A stretch of 64,000 bases of DNA from Paenibacillus rhizosphaerae (GCF_014192015.1 NZ_JACHXJ010000004.1:310001-374000); one strand, 5' to 3'; counted from the first letter of the stretch, positions 51,988 to 60,052 are shown. Program-made: numbers and translations. Notes: generated by a model not told the origin, from the sequence alone.

Positions 51988-52525
51988 AACGGCTGCCTTC
52001 CGGATCGCCGAAGGGATCAAGCGGCAGGTTCCGGATCATAAATCCTCAGTGAACATCCTTAAACATGCGATTGCCGTCATTCTGAACGTGGTTTTGATCA
52101 TTGCCCTGACCCTGCTGATCGCGTTCTTTACAGGGCATATGGGCCGCGCGGCGACAGCGCTGATCGGATTTGCGCTGCTGCGCCAATTCACGGGCGGTAT
52201 TCATCTGAAAACCGGGGAATGGTGCGTGCTCGTCACCACCGCCTTGTTCACTCTAGTGTCGTTCATCGATCTGTCCGTCTTCTATGTTCAGGTATTGAAC
52301 GTTCTCAGCATGGTGCTCGTGGCCGTATTCGCCCCGAGCAAAATCGAAAAGCAATCCAGAATACCACGCAGGCATTACCCCAAGCTGCGGGTGATCGGAG
52401 TCCTCATTGTGCTGGCCAACGTCCTGATCCAATCGCAGACGCTTGCCGTCGTCTTTTTTGTCCAAGCCCTCAGCCTGATTCACCGAAAGGAGGTGAAACG
52501 CCATGTCACTGATCAGCAAAGTTAA
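51977..52525 (+). CDS. agrB: AgrB-type accessory gene regulator, prepeptide-cyclising protease
   Basis: Integral membrane Cys protease of 182 aa that trims and cyclises an AgrD peptide. The active-site pair is visible as GGIHLKTGEWC: His76 and Cys83, seven apart as in S. aureus AgrB (His77, Cys84). RAATALIGFALLRQFTGG just before is also a family feature. GGAAGAGGAGG lies just upstream of the ATG, inside the preceding gene. It overlaps the preceding membrane protein gene and contains the ribosome site and start of the prepeptide gene. Confidence 0.93.
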   Translation: MLIETAAFRIAEGIKRQVPDHKSSVNILKHAIAVILNVVLIIALTLLIAFFTGHMGRAATALIGFALLRQFTGGIHLKTGEWCVLVTTALFTLVSFIDLSVFYVQVLNVLSMVLVAVFAPSKIEKQSRIPRRHYPKLRVIGVLIVLANVLIQSQTLAVVFFVQALSLIHRKEVKRHVTDQQS

Positions 52526-52643
52526 GCACAGCACATTCACAGCTATTGCCTCGGCATTAACGCTGGTAGCTGTGTATCTCGTAAGTGTTGCCAGTCCCGT
52601 GTATGTTTACAGCGGTGAGACGCCGGAGGAACTGCTGAAGTGA
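52503..52643 (+). CDS. agrD: AgrD-like cyclic autoinducer prepeptide, Ser variant
   Basis: Prepeptide of 46 aa. An amphipathic/hydrophobic leader (to about residue 29) targets the membrane. The core VASPVYVYSGET is followed by the acidic tail PEELLK, the usual AgrB recognition end. No Cys exists in the peptide, so the ring would form through Ser31 as a lactone, giving something like a SPVYV or SPVYVY ring; S. intermedius uses Ser in this way. AAAGGAGG lies 8 bases before the ATG, inside agrB, overlapping it by 23 bases. Confidence 0.85.
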   Translation: MSLISKVKHSTFTAIASALTLVAVYLVSVASPVYVYSGETPEELLK

Positions 52644-52662
52644 AATGGAGGAGCTGATTCAG

Positions 52663-53040
52663 ATGCAATATCTTACGGTTTCACGAGATATTGAAGGGGA
52701 ATCAGGCATCGTCAATCTTCGAGTGCACGATATCTTGTTTATGGAATTCAGCATTCCGGCGGATCGGGTTGTCGTTCATACGATGGAGGAGCAGTTTTAT
52801 ATGAACGGCACGCTCAAATACTGGTCCGGCATGCTGAGCGCAAGCGGGTATACGTTCCGCAACGTGGACCGGAATCTCGTTAACGTGGACAGGATTATGC
52901 TGATCGACAGCGTGTACAAGAAGGCGTATTTTGAGCCGGAAATCCATAAAGGCTCCAAATGCTGCACCATGGCGTTTAAAAGGTACAACAAGATTAAAGA
53001 GGAGCTATTAGCCTATAACCCGGGAATATTGATCGTCTGA
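52663..53040 (+). CDS. Stand-alone LytTR DNA-binding protein
   Basis: LytTR-domain transcription regulator of 125 aa without a receiver domain. The domain covers most of the protein: VNLRVHDILFMEFSIPADRVVVHTMEEQFYMNGTLKYWSGMLSASGYTFRNVDRNLVNVDRI, with the FRNVDRNLVNV (usual F-x-R-x-H-R-S-Y-x-V) region. I chose ATG 52663, as GGAGGAG lies 9 bases upstream. It is the last gene of the agr-like operon, before the terminator at 53041. How the peptide signal reaches it is unclear since no phosphorylation domain exists; direct control by the membrane protein is one option. Confidence 0.9.
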   Translation: MQYLTVSRDIEGESGIVNLRVHDILFMEFSIPADRVVVHTMEEQFYMNGTLKYWSGMLSASGYTFRNVDRNLVNVDRIMLIDSVYKKAYFEPEIHKGSKCCTMAFKRYNKIKEELLAYNPGILIV

Positions 53041-53071
53041 AAAGGGGCTGCGATGAGCAGCTCCTTTTTTT
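53041..53071 (+). terminator. Terminator of the agr-like operon
   Basis: AAAGGGGCTGC pairs with GCAGCTCCTTT around GATGA, followed by seven T residues, right after the LytTR stop. Confidence 0.9.
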
Positions 53072-53177
53072 GTTTCTTTAAGGGTTCCCAATAAGCGCGG
53101 ATCTGCGGCGAGGAAGAAATTTCGCTTGACCCCAAAGGCTTCATATACTATAGTAAACCAATCGGAATTAAATTAAC

Positions 53178-53191
53178 TGACTCGTCAGTCA
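53178..53191. promoter_or_regulatory. TetR-type operator before its own gene
   Basis: TGACTCGTCAGTCA, a 5-4-5 inverted repeat ending five bases before ATG 53196. Binding would block transcription or initiation of the TetR gene. Confidence 0.65.
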
Positions 53192-53195
53192 AGTG

Positions 53196-53840
53196 ATGAA
53201 AGGGGTCCTGATTCTGCCATCGCAAACCAATGAAGAACCGCAGCGCGAGCAGGAGCTGAGGCAGGCCGCCCTCGAGCTGTTTGCACGCAAAGGTTACCAT
53301 AATACAAAGATATCGGAAGTGGTGAAGGCGGCCGGCGTCTCGCAGGGGACGTTCTACTGGTATTTTGAAGGGAAGGAACAGATGGCCATCCGCTTGGTGG
53401 AGAACGGCCGGGACAAGCTGGTCGAGGTCATTGAGCAGGGATACCGCAAGCACGCGGGATCTGTAGACGACATGGTGAGTTCCTCAGCCAACCTGCTGAC
53501 CAATCTGTTCTCGTTTGCCAATGAGAACCGGAATCTGATGGCCTTTCTGCTGATCAAGGGGCAGGGTGCTGATCCAAAGGTTCGTTCGGCGGTATCCGAA
53601 GTGTGGATCGCGTTTGAAGAAGCCTTTAAGAAAAATGTGCTCCGTGCCATTGAGCTGGGCATGCTGCCGCAGTCTACAGACGTATCGCTGCGCGTGAACA
53701 TTCTCGTTTCGCTCATCACGGGCGTTTTGACCAAATGGTTGTTCGGTCCGCTGCATGATGTGGATTACGAGCCGGTATACACCGCCTCGCAGATTGCTGA
53801 AGAAACGGCCCGGTTCGAGTTCCGCGGGCTGCTGGGTTAA
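53196..53840 (+). CDS. TetR-family transcriptional regulator
   Basis: TetR-type repressor of about 214 aa. The helix-turn-helix is LRQAALELFARKGYHNTKISEVVKAAGVSQGTFYWYFEGKEQMAIRLVENG (about residues 22-72). The ligand domain is of the YxaF/AcrR-like sort. The start is uncertain: ATG 53196 lacks a ribosome site, while AAAGGGG at 53198-53204 would suit an in-frame CTG at 53214. Its target besides itself is not obvious; the next gene is an ABC importer across a MITE-like element. Confidence 0.87.
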   Translation: MKGVLILPSQTNEEPQREQELRQAALELFARKGYHNTKISEVVKAAGVSQGTFYWYFEGKEQMAIRLVENGRDKLVEVIEQGYRKHAGSVDDMVSSSANLLTNLFSFANENRNLMAFLLIKGQGADPKVRSAVSEVWIAFEEAFKKNVLRAIELGMLPQSTDVSLRVNILVSLITGVLTKWLFGPLHDVDYEPVYTASQIAEETARFEFRGLLG

Positions 53841-53853
53841 TATGACAACCTAT

Positions 53854-53950
53854 ATAGATTGAACTAAAGAAATGAATAATATAGGCCTCTTTTGGGCCAG
53901 TTATTACAGGGACTTCAATAAAAACTTTAGTTCAGTCTATCTATCTAAAG
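53854..53950. repeat. MITE-like element or hairpin with 16-base terminal inverted repeats
   Basis: ATAGATTGAACTAAAG (53854-53869) and CTTTAGTTCAGTCTAT (53935-53950) are inverted copies with one mismatch. The 97-base AT-rich unit has an internal GGCCTCTTTTGGGCC hairpin and no coding. No clear target duplication. Confidence 0.5.
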
Positions 53951-53962
53951 GGGGATATAGAA

Positions 53963-54826
53963 ATGAAGTTTAGAGTCAAATCACTATTTATGTCGCTGTC
54001 GCTGATCGCTGTTATCGCTCTGGTGCTGGCCGGCTGCGGCAAAGATTCGGCGTCATCGGGCAGCAATGCTTCCGGAGGAAGCGGCAATCAGGCGTCTTCG
54101 TCGTCAGGCAATCTGCTTGAGCAGGTCAAGAAGAACGGAAAAATCAAGGTGGGATTGATGGGCACGTATGCCCCGTATAACTTCTTGAACGACAAAAAGG
54201 AAGTAGACGGATACGACGCCGACATCGCCAAAGCGATCGCCAAGAAGCTCGGGGTTGAGGCTGAGTTCATTACCGGTGAATTTTCGGGTCTGATCGAAGG
54301 TCTGCAGCAGGGAAAATACGACGTGCTGATCAGCCAGGTAACGATCACGGATGACCGGAAGAAAACGATGGACTTCTCGGAGCCTTACATCAAGAACTCT
54401 GTGAATGTGGTCGTGAAGAGCGACAACGATACGATCAAATCGATCGACGATTTCAAAGGCAAGAAGATCGGTGTCGGACTTGGCACCAATGACGAGAAAT
54501 ACCTGCGCGACGAAGCGATGCCTAAAGTCGGCAAGTTTGAAATCGCAACATACAACGACGTCATTTCGTCTCTGATGGATTTGAACACGGGCCGGATTGA
54601 CGCAACGATCAACAACATGTTTGCCCTGAAGCCACTTATCGACCAAAACCACCTGAAGATCAAAGCGGTCGGCGATTCCATCAAGGACGATTATGCCGGT
54701 GTCGCCATGCGCAAGAACAATCCGGAGCTGCTGGATGCGATCAACAAAGCGCTGGACGAAATGAAGACCGACGGAACGCTGAAGGAAATCCACCAAAAAT
54801 GGTTTGGTGTCGATCCGAGCTTTTAA
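53963..54826 (+). CDS. Polar amino acid ABC transporter substrate-binding lipoprotein
   Basis: Family 3 solute-binding lipoprotein of 287 aa. The lipobox LAGC is near residue 24, then a Ser/Gly linker. The binding fold starts VKKNGKIKVGLMGTYAPYNFLNDKKEVDGYDADIAKAIAKKLG and contains MDFSEPYIKNSVNVVVK and KIGVGLGTNDEKYL, typical for glutamine, cystine or arginine binders. AAAGGGGG precedes the ATG. First gene of a binding protein-permease-ATPase-peptidase operon. Confidence 0.92.
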   Translation: MKFRVKSLFMSLSLIAVIALVLAGCGKDSASSGSNASGGSGNQASSSSGNLLEQVKKNGKIKVGLMGTYAPYNFLNDKKEVDGYDADIAKAIAKKLGVEAEFITGEFSGLIEGLQQGKYDVLISQVTITDDRKKTMDFSEPYIKNSVNVVVKSDNDTIKSIDDFKGKKIGVGLGTNDEKYLRDEAMPKVGKFEIATYNDVISSLMDLNTGRIDATINNMFALKPLIDQNHLKIKAVGDSIKDDYAGVAMRKNNPELLDAINKALDEMKTDGTLKEIHQKWFGVDPSF

Positions 54827-54861
54827 GTTATGAGTCTTACAGCTGTGGGAGGCCGTTTTAA

Positions 54862-55506
54862 ATGAAATTGGTAATGGATAATTTGGGTTTTCTGTTTACG
54901 GGAGCCTACTACACCCTGCTCATCACGATTGTCTCCATGTTTTTTGGGTTGTTTATCGGTTTGTTCACAGCCATCGCCCGGTTAAAAGGAAACCGGCTGG
55001 TCGCCGGCATCGCCAGGGTATATGTGTCCATCATCCGCGGAACCCCGATTATCGTGCAAATCTTCATCATTTACTACGGCTTGCCCGATTACGGGATTGC
55101 TCTGCAGCCGATGACGGCGGCCTATATTTCGCTTAGCATTAATATCGGCGCTTATTTGTCCGAGACCTTCCGCGGAGCGATTTTGTCCGTGGATAAAGGG
55201 CAGACCGAGGCGGCGCTGTCTCTGGGACTGACGCCATGGCAGACGATGCGCAAGGTCGTTCTGCCCCAGGCGGCCCGGACGGCGATTCCGCCGATGGGTA
55301 ACACGTTCATCGGTATTCTGAAGGAAACGTCGCTGGTGTCAATCGTTACGGTCACGGAGCTGCTGCGTTCGGCACAGCTGCTGATCGCGCAGTATTACGT
55401 GGCGATGCCGTTCTACCTTGCGATCGCCATCATGTACTGGGTGATGAGCACAGGCTTTTCGGCGATCTTGAACGTCATTGAGCGAAAGCTGTCCAAGGCT
55501 TATTAA
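54862..55506 (+). CDS. Polar amino acid ABC transporter permease
   Basis: Permease of 214 aa of the HisM/GlnP type with about five helices. Signatures: VYVSIIRGTPIIVQIFIIYYGLP (about 56-78), and the EAA loop EAALSLGLTPWQTMRKVVLPQAARTAIPPMGN (about 115-146). The single permease should form a homodimer. GGGAGG lies 10 bases upstream of the ATG. Same operon as the binding protein 35 bases upstream. Confidence 0.94.
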   Translation: MKLVMDNLGFLFTGAYYTLLITIVSMFFGLFIGLFTAIARLKGNRLVAGIARVYVSIIRGTPIIVQIFIIYYGLPDYGIALQPMTAAYISLSINIGAYLSETFRGAILSVDKGQTEAALSLGLTPWQTMRKVVLPQAARTAIPPMGNTFIGILKETSLVSIVTVTELLRSAQLLIAQYYVAMPFYLAIAIMYWVMSTGFSAILNVIERKLSKAY

Positions 55507-55519
55507 GGGGGGTGAAGGC

Positions 55520-56272
55520 ATGATTGAAGTCAGCCATTTAAGCAAGAGCTTCGGATCGTTATCGGTTCTGAAGGATGTGAGCCTGGACATCCGGCAGGGA
55601 GAAATCGTAGTGCTTCTGGGTCCCAGCGGCTCGGGCAAGAGTACCTTGCTCCGGTGCCTGAACGGCCTGGAGCAGGCTGATGCCGGCTCGGTCCGCATCG
55701 ACAGCGTCCGCATCGAAGCCATGATGCGCGCCAAAGAGCGAAAAAAGGCGGTCCACGAGCTGCGCAGCCTGACGGGCATGGTGTTTCAGTCGTTCAACCT
55801 GTTCCCTCATCTCACCGTCCTGGACAATGTGATCATGGCCCCGATGACAGTGAAAAATATGCCGAAGGAACAGGCGGTTGAAATTGCTGAAAGGCTGCTT
55901 GGCAAGGTAGGCCTGGCGGAGAAGAGGGACGAGTATCCTTCGCGGCTGTCCGGCGGGCAGCAGCAGCGGGTGGCGATCGCCCGCGCTTTGGCGATGGAGC
56001 CGAAGATCATGCTGTTTGACGAGCCGACATCGGCGCTGGATCCGGAGCTGACCGGCGAGGTGCTGCAGGTGATGCGGCAGCTGGCTGAAGAAGGAATGAC
56101 GATGGTCGTCGTTACGCACGAGATGAAATTCGCGCAGGAAGTGGCGAATCGGATCGTGTTTATGAGTGAAGGCATCATTCAGGAAGAAGGGGCGCCGGAG
56201 CATTTCTTTGCCGGACCGAAGACGGAACGGGCGCGCAAGTTCCTCCGCCAGATGGCGCAGGAGCCGGTCTAA
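55520..56272 (+). CDS. Polar amino acid ABC transporter ATPase
   Basis: ATPase of 250 aa of the GlnQ/HisP type: Walker A GPSGSGKST (about 36-44), Q-loop MVFQSFNLFPHLTV, signature LSGGQQQRVAIARAL and Walker B KIMLFDEPTSALD. I chose ATG 55520 with GGGGGGTGAAGG upstream, 13 bases after the permease stop; the 14-codon extension lies within the permease end. It powers import of the amino acid bound by the lipoprotein. Confidence 0.94.
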   Translation: MIEVSHLSKSFGSLSVLKDVSLDIRQGEIVVLLGPSGSGKSTLLRCLNGLEQADAGSVRIDSVRIEAMMRAKERKKAVHELRSLTGMVFQSFNLFPHLTVLDNVIMAPMTVKNMPKEQAVEIAERLLGKVGLAEKRDEYPSRLSGGQQQRVAIARALAMEPKIMLFDEPTSALDPELTGEVLQVMRQLAEEGMTMVVVTHEMKFAQEVANRIVFMSEGIIQEEGAPEHFFAGPKTERARKFLRQMAQEPV

Positions 56273-56357
56273 GGCTGGAATACGAACGATGATACACGGA
56301 CTTAAGAACGGAAATACGGAGACAGGACAGCCTGATCCGAAGGAGTTGAAGCGCAGC

Positions 56358-57572
56358 ATGAATGATCATCAGCAGCATCTGGACATGATTTCGGAGCGGG
56401 TACGGCGGATCATGGACAGTGAAAATATCGACGCGCTGGTCGCGACCAGCAGCGAAAATTTTTATTATCTCTCAGGGCATCAGAGCGCCTTTATGTATAC
56501 CCTCCGCATGAGTGAGGTTGGGCTGGCGGTTCATTTCCGCGATCCAAGGCGGAAGGCAGTCGTCATCATGAACGATTTCGAAGCCGCCGGATTTGCCGGG
56601 GATCCCGAACGGTATGAAGTTCGCACCTATCCTACTTGGGTGGACGTGGATGATCCGCTTCATTTGAAAGGCGGCAGCTATCAAGGGAAGCGGCCGGTGT
56701 CTCCGCAGGCGGAGGAAATGTTCGGCGTCCTTCAGCAGGTGCTGGAGGAGTACGGCATCTCCCGGGGGCGAATGGCGGTCGAGCTGGACTTGATGCGGCA
56801 TTCTTCTGTGCTGGCGCTGCGCAAGGCGTGCCCGGACATATCCGAGCTGACCGAGGCGGGGCCGATCTTCACGCGGCTGCGGGCGATCAAGACGCCGTGG
56901 GAAATTCAGCAGCTGCGCAGGGCATGCGCCTATGCGGAAGCGGGTGTCGAGTACGCCGTCCGCGAAATCGAGCCGGGCGTCTCCGCCGCAGGGATCGTGG
57001 ACGCGTTCCGGAGATCGCTGATGCGGAATCCGGACGGGTCGACGCCGCGGTTCCATATGATTTCGGTCGGGGACCACTTTGCCCCTGTACAAGTGTTTGA
57101 TACCCGGCCAAGCCGGCCGGGGGACGTGATCAAGTTCGACGTGGGCGTCGAGGTGGCCGGCTACGGCTCGGACATCGCCCGCACCTTCGTACTGGGCGAG
57201 CCTGCGGATGCCACGAAGCGGATCTATGAAGCCCTCCGGCGCGGGCATGACCGCCTGCTGCAGACGATCGAGCCCGGGATGCCGATGAAGGCGGCATTCC
57301 AAGAGGGGATGAGCGTCATCCGTGCGGCGGGGCTGAGCCAGTACAACCGGGGCCATCTGGGGCATAGTGCAGGGCTGAGCCTGGCTGCGGAGGAAGGGCC
57401 GTTCATCAGCCCGTCCGAGACGGCGGTTTTTGAGCCGAACATGGTCGTCTGCATCGAGACACCTTACTACGGCTACGGAATTGGAGCCATCATGATTGAG
57501 GATATGCTTCTGATCACGGAGAACGGCGTGGAGCGGATGAACCGCTTGAGTACGGATCTGGTATCTTTGTAA
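56358..57572 (+). CDS. M24-family metallopeptidase (Xaa-Pro peptidase-like)
   Basis: Pita-bread-fold metallopeptidase of 404 aa. An N-terminal creatinase-like domain (to about residue 170) precedes the catalytic domain, whose metal ligands appear in order: Asp in IKFDVGVEV, Asp in YGSDIARTF, His in NRGHLGHSAGL, Glu in VVCIETPYY and Glu in IMIEDMLLI. I chose ATG 56358, with GAAGGAG 12 bases upstream; ATG 56289 is an alternative. It probably cleaves dipeptides or N-substituted amino acids brought in by the transporter encoded before it. Confidence 0.88.
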   Translation: MNDHQQHLDMISERVRRIMDSENIDALVATSSENFYYLSGHQSAFMYTLRMSEVGLAVHFRDPRRKAVVIMNDFEAAGFAGDPERYEVRTYPTWVDVDDPLHLKGGSYQGKRPVSPQAEEMFGVLQQVLEEYGISRGRMAVELDLMRHSSVLALRKACPDISELTEAGPIFTRLRAIKTPWEIQQLRRACAYAEAGVEYAVREIEPGVSAAGIVDAFRRSLMRNPDGSTPRFHMISVGDHFAPVQVFDTRPSRPGDVIKFDVGVEVAGYGSDIARTFVLGEPADATKRIYEALRRGHDRLLQTIEPGMPMKAAFQEGMSVIRAAGLSQYNRGHLGHSAGLSLAAEEGPFISPSETAVFEPNMVVCIETPYYGYGIGAIMIEDMLLITENGVERMNRLSTDLVSL

Positions 57573-57749
57573 TAATGAACTAGAGTAGTAAAGTTATGTA
57601 TTCCAAGGAAAATGATATAAAATCTATCACCTTATTGGAAAACATTCATCCCGATGAAAGTACATTTACAAACCGCGTGACTTGTTTTTAAATAAGGTAA
57701 GCCCATTTTCCTAGCAAAATCGGTTACTCATCATTAAGGTTTCCTTCCG

Positions 57750-57765
57750 CCTGGAGATCTCCAGG
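57750..57765. repeat. 16-base perfect palindrome before the Sda-like gene
   Basis: CCTGGAGATCTCCAGG, 36 bases upstream of the Sda-like start; possible operator or short hairpin. Confidence 0.5.
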
Positions 57766-57801
57766 TCTCTTAGGGAGCCTTGGAAGATCGGGGGGATTGA
57801 A

Positions 57802-58008
57802 ATGCAAATCTTGTCTGATGAACAGCTGCTGGAATGCGTTACGCTGGCCAAGCAGCTGGGGCTGGACCCGGAATTCCTGGCCCTGCTGATGTCGGAGATG
57901 CAGCGCCGGGGAATCATGCTGCAGGATGAAGACGGTGCTCTGCTTCAGGGGAATTATCAGGTATCCGGCAGCAGTGAGCTGGAAGCAGCCGAACTGTACT
58001 TTGCATAA
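57802..58008 (+). CDS. sda: Sda-like sporulation histidine kinase inhibitor
   Basis: Small protein of 68 aa. The first 40 residues (MQILSDEQLLECVTLAKQLGLDPEFLALLMSEMQRRG) follow the Sda helical hairpin pattern (LSDE-LLE...A..L.L...F..L...E..RR). Sda binds sporulation kinases such as KinA and blocks phosphorelay entry when DNA replication is disturbed. A C-terminal extension of about 25 acidic residues goes beyond the ~46 aa of B. subtilis Sda. GGGGGG lies about 9 bases before the ATG. I found no DnaA boxes upstream, unlike B. subtilis. Confidence 0.8.
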   Translation: MQILSDEQLLECVTLAKQLGLDPEFLALLMSEMQRRGIMLQDEDGALLQGNYQVSGSSELEAAELYFA

Positions 58009-58136
58009 TTGGTTGTGCACCTGACTAAAGAGAATAAGGGACCAGCGATGCTGGACCATTCCATATTCGAATAATAAGATTTTCGCTGCACGCGGTCTGG
58101 TTTTCAGTGAATGTATGCAAATGGATCGTTTGAGAC

Positions 58137-58173
58137 AAGGAGCTGCGCCCTTTGGGGCTGCAGCTCCTTTTTT
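58137..58173 (+). terminator. Terminator upstream of the bce locus
   Basis: AAGGAGCTGCGCCC pairs with GGGCTGCAGCTCCTT (one bulge or mismatch) around TTTG, then TTTTT. It isolates the Sda-like gene from bceR. Confidence 0.85.
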
Positions 58174-58273
58174 ATGGCATTCCAGCCTGGAATTCGGCCC
58201 GGCAGGCCGGACATGATACAATACCAAAGGAGTGAGAAAACACCTTTACCTTTTCCAAAGGAGATTTTTCGTC

Positions 58274-58975
58274 ATGTTTAAAATTTTCATTGTCGAAGAT
58301 GACAAGAAGCTGGTCAGCCTGCTGGAGGAGCATTTGCATAAATTCGAATATGACACGCGTTCCGTGACGGATTTCGCTGCAGTTCTGGGCGACTTTCGGA
58401 GCTACGAGCCTCACCTGGTGCTGCTCGACATCAATTTGCCGAAATACGACGGATACTATTGGTGCCGGCAAATTCGCGGCCTGTCGACATGCCCGATTAT
58501 TTTCATATCGGCCCGGGAGGGCAAGATGGACCAGGTGATGGCGCTGGAAAACGGGGCGGACGATTATTTAACCAAACCGTTCGATTACGAGATCGCCGTG
58601 GCCAAAATCAGCAGCCAGCTCCGCCGGGCTTACGGTTCCTATGCCGCGTCCCAGCAGACGCGGTCCGTCACCGTCTCAGGGCTTACGCTGGACGTGGACC
58701 GGCTCTATGTGGCTTTGAACGGGCACAAGGTGGAGCTCAGCCATACCGAAGCCAAAATATTGGAGGAGCTGCTGACCCGCCCGGAGCAGGTCGTCAGCCG
58801 TGACCGGCTGCTGGACCGGATCTGGGACGACCAGTCGTTCGTGGATGACAACACCCTGAACGTCTATGTCACCCGCGTCCGCAAAAAACTGTCGGGGCTC
58901 GGCGTCCAGGATGCCGTCCAGACCGTCAGGGGTCAGGGTTACCGGCTGCTTCCAAACTGGGAGGGGCAATCATGA
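58274..58975 (+). CDS. bceR: BceR-type response regulator
   Basis: OmpR-family regulator of 233 aa. The receiver domain has the acidic pair in IVEDDKKL and the phosphorylated Asp in VLLDINLPKYDGYYWC; GADDYLTKPFDYEI follows. The C-terminal winged helix contains VELSHTEAKILEELLTRPEQVVSRDRLLDRIWDD and VYVTRVRKKL. AAAGGAG is 11 bases before ATG 58274. It overlaps bceS by four bases. A TTACA-N4-TGTAA target site precedes bceA, as expected for BceR. Confidence 0.93.
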   Translation: MFKIFIVEDDKKLVSLLEEHLHKFEYDTRSVTDFAAVLGDFRSYEPHLVLLDINLPKYDGYYWCRQIRGLSTCPIIFISAREGKMDQVMALENGADDYLTKPFDYEIAVAKISSQLRRAYGSYAASQQTRSVTVSGLTLDVDRLYVALNGHKVELSHTEAKILEELLTRPEQVVSRDRLLDRIWDDQSFVDDNTLNVYVTRVRKKLSGLGVQDAVQTVRGQGYRLLPNWEGQS

Positions 58976-59961
58976 AGCTGTATCTGAGAGACCAGGCCCC
59001 GCTTATCGCCCTCTATATTCTGCAATTATTTCTTATTACTCTGGTGTACCGGCTGGACGGATACCGGAACGCCGAGGTCAGCCTATATGCGGCCCTGCTC
59101 AGCAGCTGCCTGCTCGCCGGGTATCTGCTGATCCGATACTGGCGCAACCGGACGTTCTATGCGCGGCTGTCCGCGCCGTCCCCGACGACGGAAGAGCTGC
59201 TGAACAACAAGCAGCAGACCCCCTTGTCCCTGAGCCTGCACCGTCTGATCAAGGGGCAGTACCGCCGCTATCAAACCGAGCTGCAGCAGTATAAGCACAA
59301 GCTCAATTCCCATATTCAATTCATTAACCAGTGGGTGCATCAGATGAAGACGCCCGTGTCGGTCATCCATCTGATCATTCAGCATCAGGACAAGCCGGAG
59401 TTCACCGCGATCGGCGATGAGCTCGACCGGATCCGGAAGGGGCTGGACATGGTGCTGTACACCGCCCGGCTCGACACATTCGAAAGGGATTTTTATGTGG
59501 AGGAGCTGGATCTGGAGCGGGTGGTGCGCTCGGTGACGTCCTCCCAGCGCCGGCTGTTTATACGGAGCCGCATCTTTCCTGTCATCGAGTTCGAACGGCC
59601 GCTTCGGATTGCTTCCGACGAGAAGTGGCTGTCCTTTGTCATGACCCAGCTGGTCACGAACGCGGTCCGGTATTCCGCAGGGGAGGAGCACCGGCAAATC
59701 CGGTTCCGCGGATATCAGAGCGGCAGCGAGGCGGTGCTGGACATTCAGGACGAGGGGATCGGCATTCCACAGGGCGATCTGCCGCGCGTGTTCGACCCGT
59801 ATTTTACCGGCGAGAACGGCCGGTTGTACCAGGAATCGACCGGGATGGGACTCTATCTGGTCCAGCAGATTTGCAGCCGCATGGGACACAGCGTCGAGAT
59901 CGAATCGGAGGAAGGACGGGGAACGACCGTCCGGATCAAGTTCAAGCTTACAAATGTGTAA
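58972..59961 (+). CDS. bceS: BceS-type intramembrane-sensing histidine kinase
   Basis: Sensor kinase of 329 aa. Two N-terminal helices with almost no external loop (about 10-60) mark the intramembrane-sensing type, which gets its signal from the BceAB transporter. The phospho-acceptor His is in NQWVHQMKTPVSVIHLI (about 120), with N box QLVTNAVRYS and G boxes DEGIGIPQGDLPRVFDPYFTGENGR and TGMGLYLVQQI. The stop codon is part of the BceR box for bceA. Confidence 0.93.
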   Translation: MKLYLRDQAPLIALYILQLFLITLVYRLDGYRNAEVSLYAALLSSCLLAGYLLIRYWRNRTFYARLSAPSPTTEELLNNKQQTPLSLSLHRLIKGQYRRYQTELQQYKHKLNSHIQFINQWVHQMKTPVSVIHLIIQHQDKPEFTAIGDELDRIRKGLDMVLYTARLDTFERDFYVEELDLERVVRSVTSSQRRLFIRSRIFPVIEFERPLRIASDEKWLSFVMTQLVTNAVRYSAGEEHRQIRFRGYQSGSEAVLDIQDEGIGIPQGDLPRVFDPYFTGENGRLYQESTGMGLYLVQQICSRMGHSVEIESEEGRGTTVRIKFKLTNV

Positions 59962-60011
59962 GCTAGTGTAATGTTGCGCGATGGCAGGCCGAAGGAGGCA
60001 CTGCCTATAAT
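59948..60011 (+). promoter_or_regulatory. BceR box and promoter of bceAB
   Basis: TTACAAATGTGTAA (59948-59961) fits the BceR consensus TNACA-N4-TGTAA exactly and is followed by another TGTAA half site. A TATAAT lies at 60006-60011 without a good -35, so the box centre falls about 63 bases before the expected start, as in B. subtilis bceA. Confidence 0.8.
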
Positions 60012-60052
60012 AAGCCTATGACAGGAAATCAAAGCGGAGGAGCCTGGAGCAC

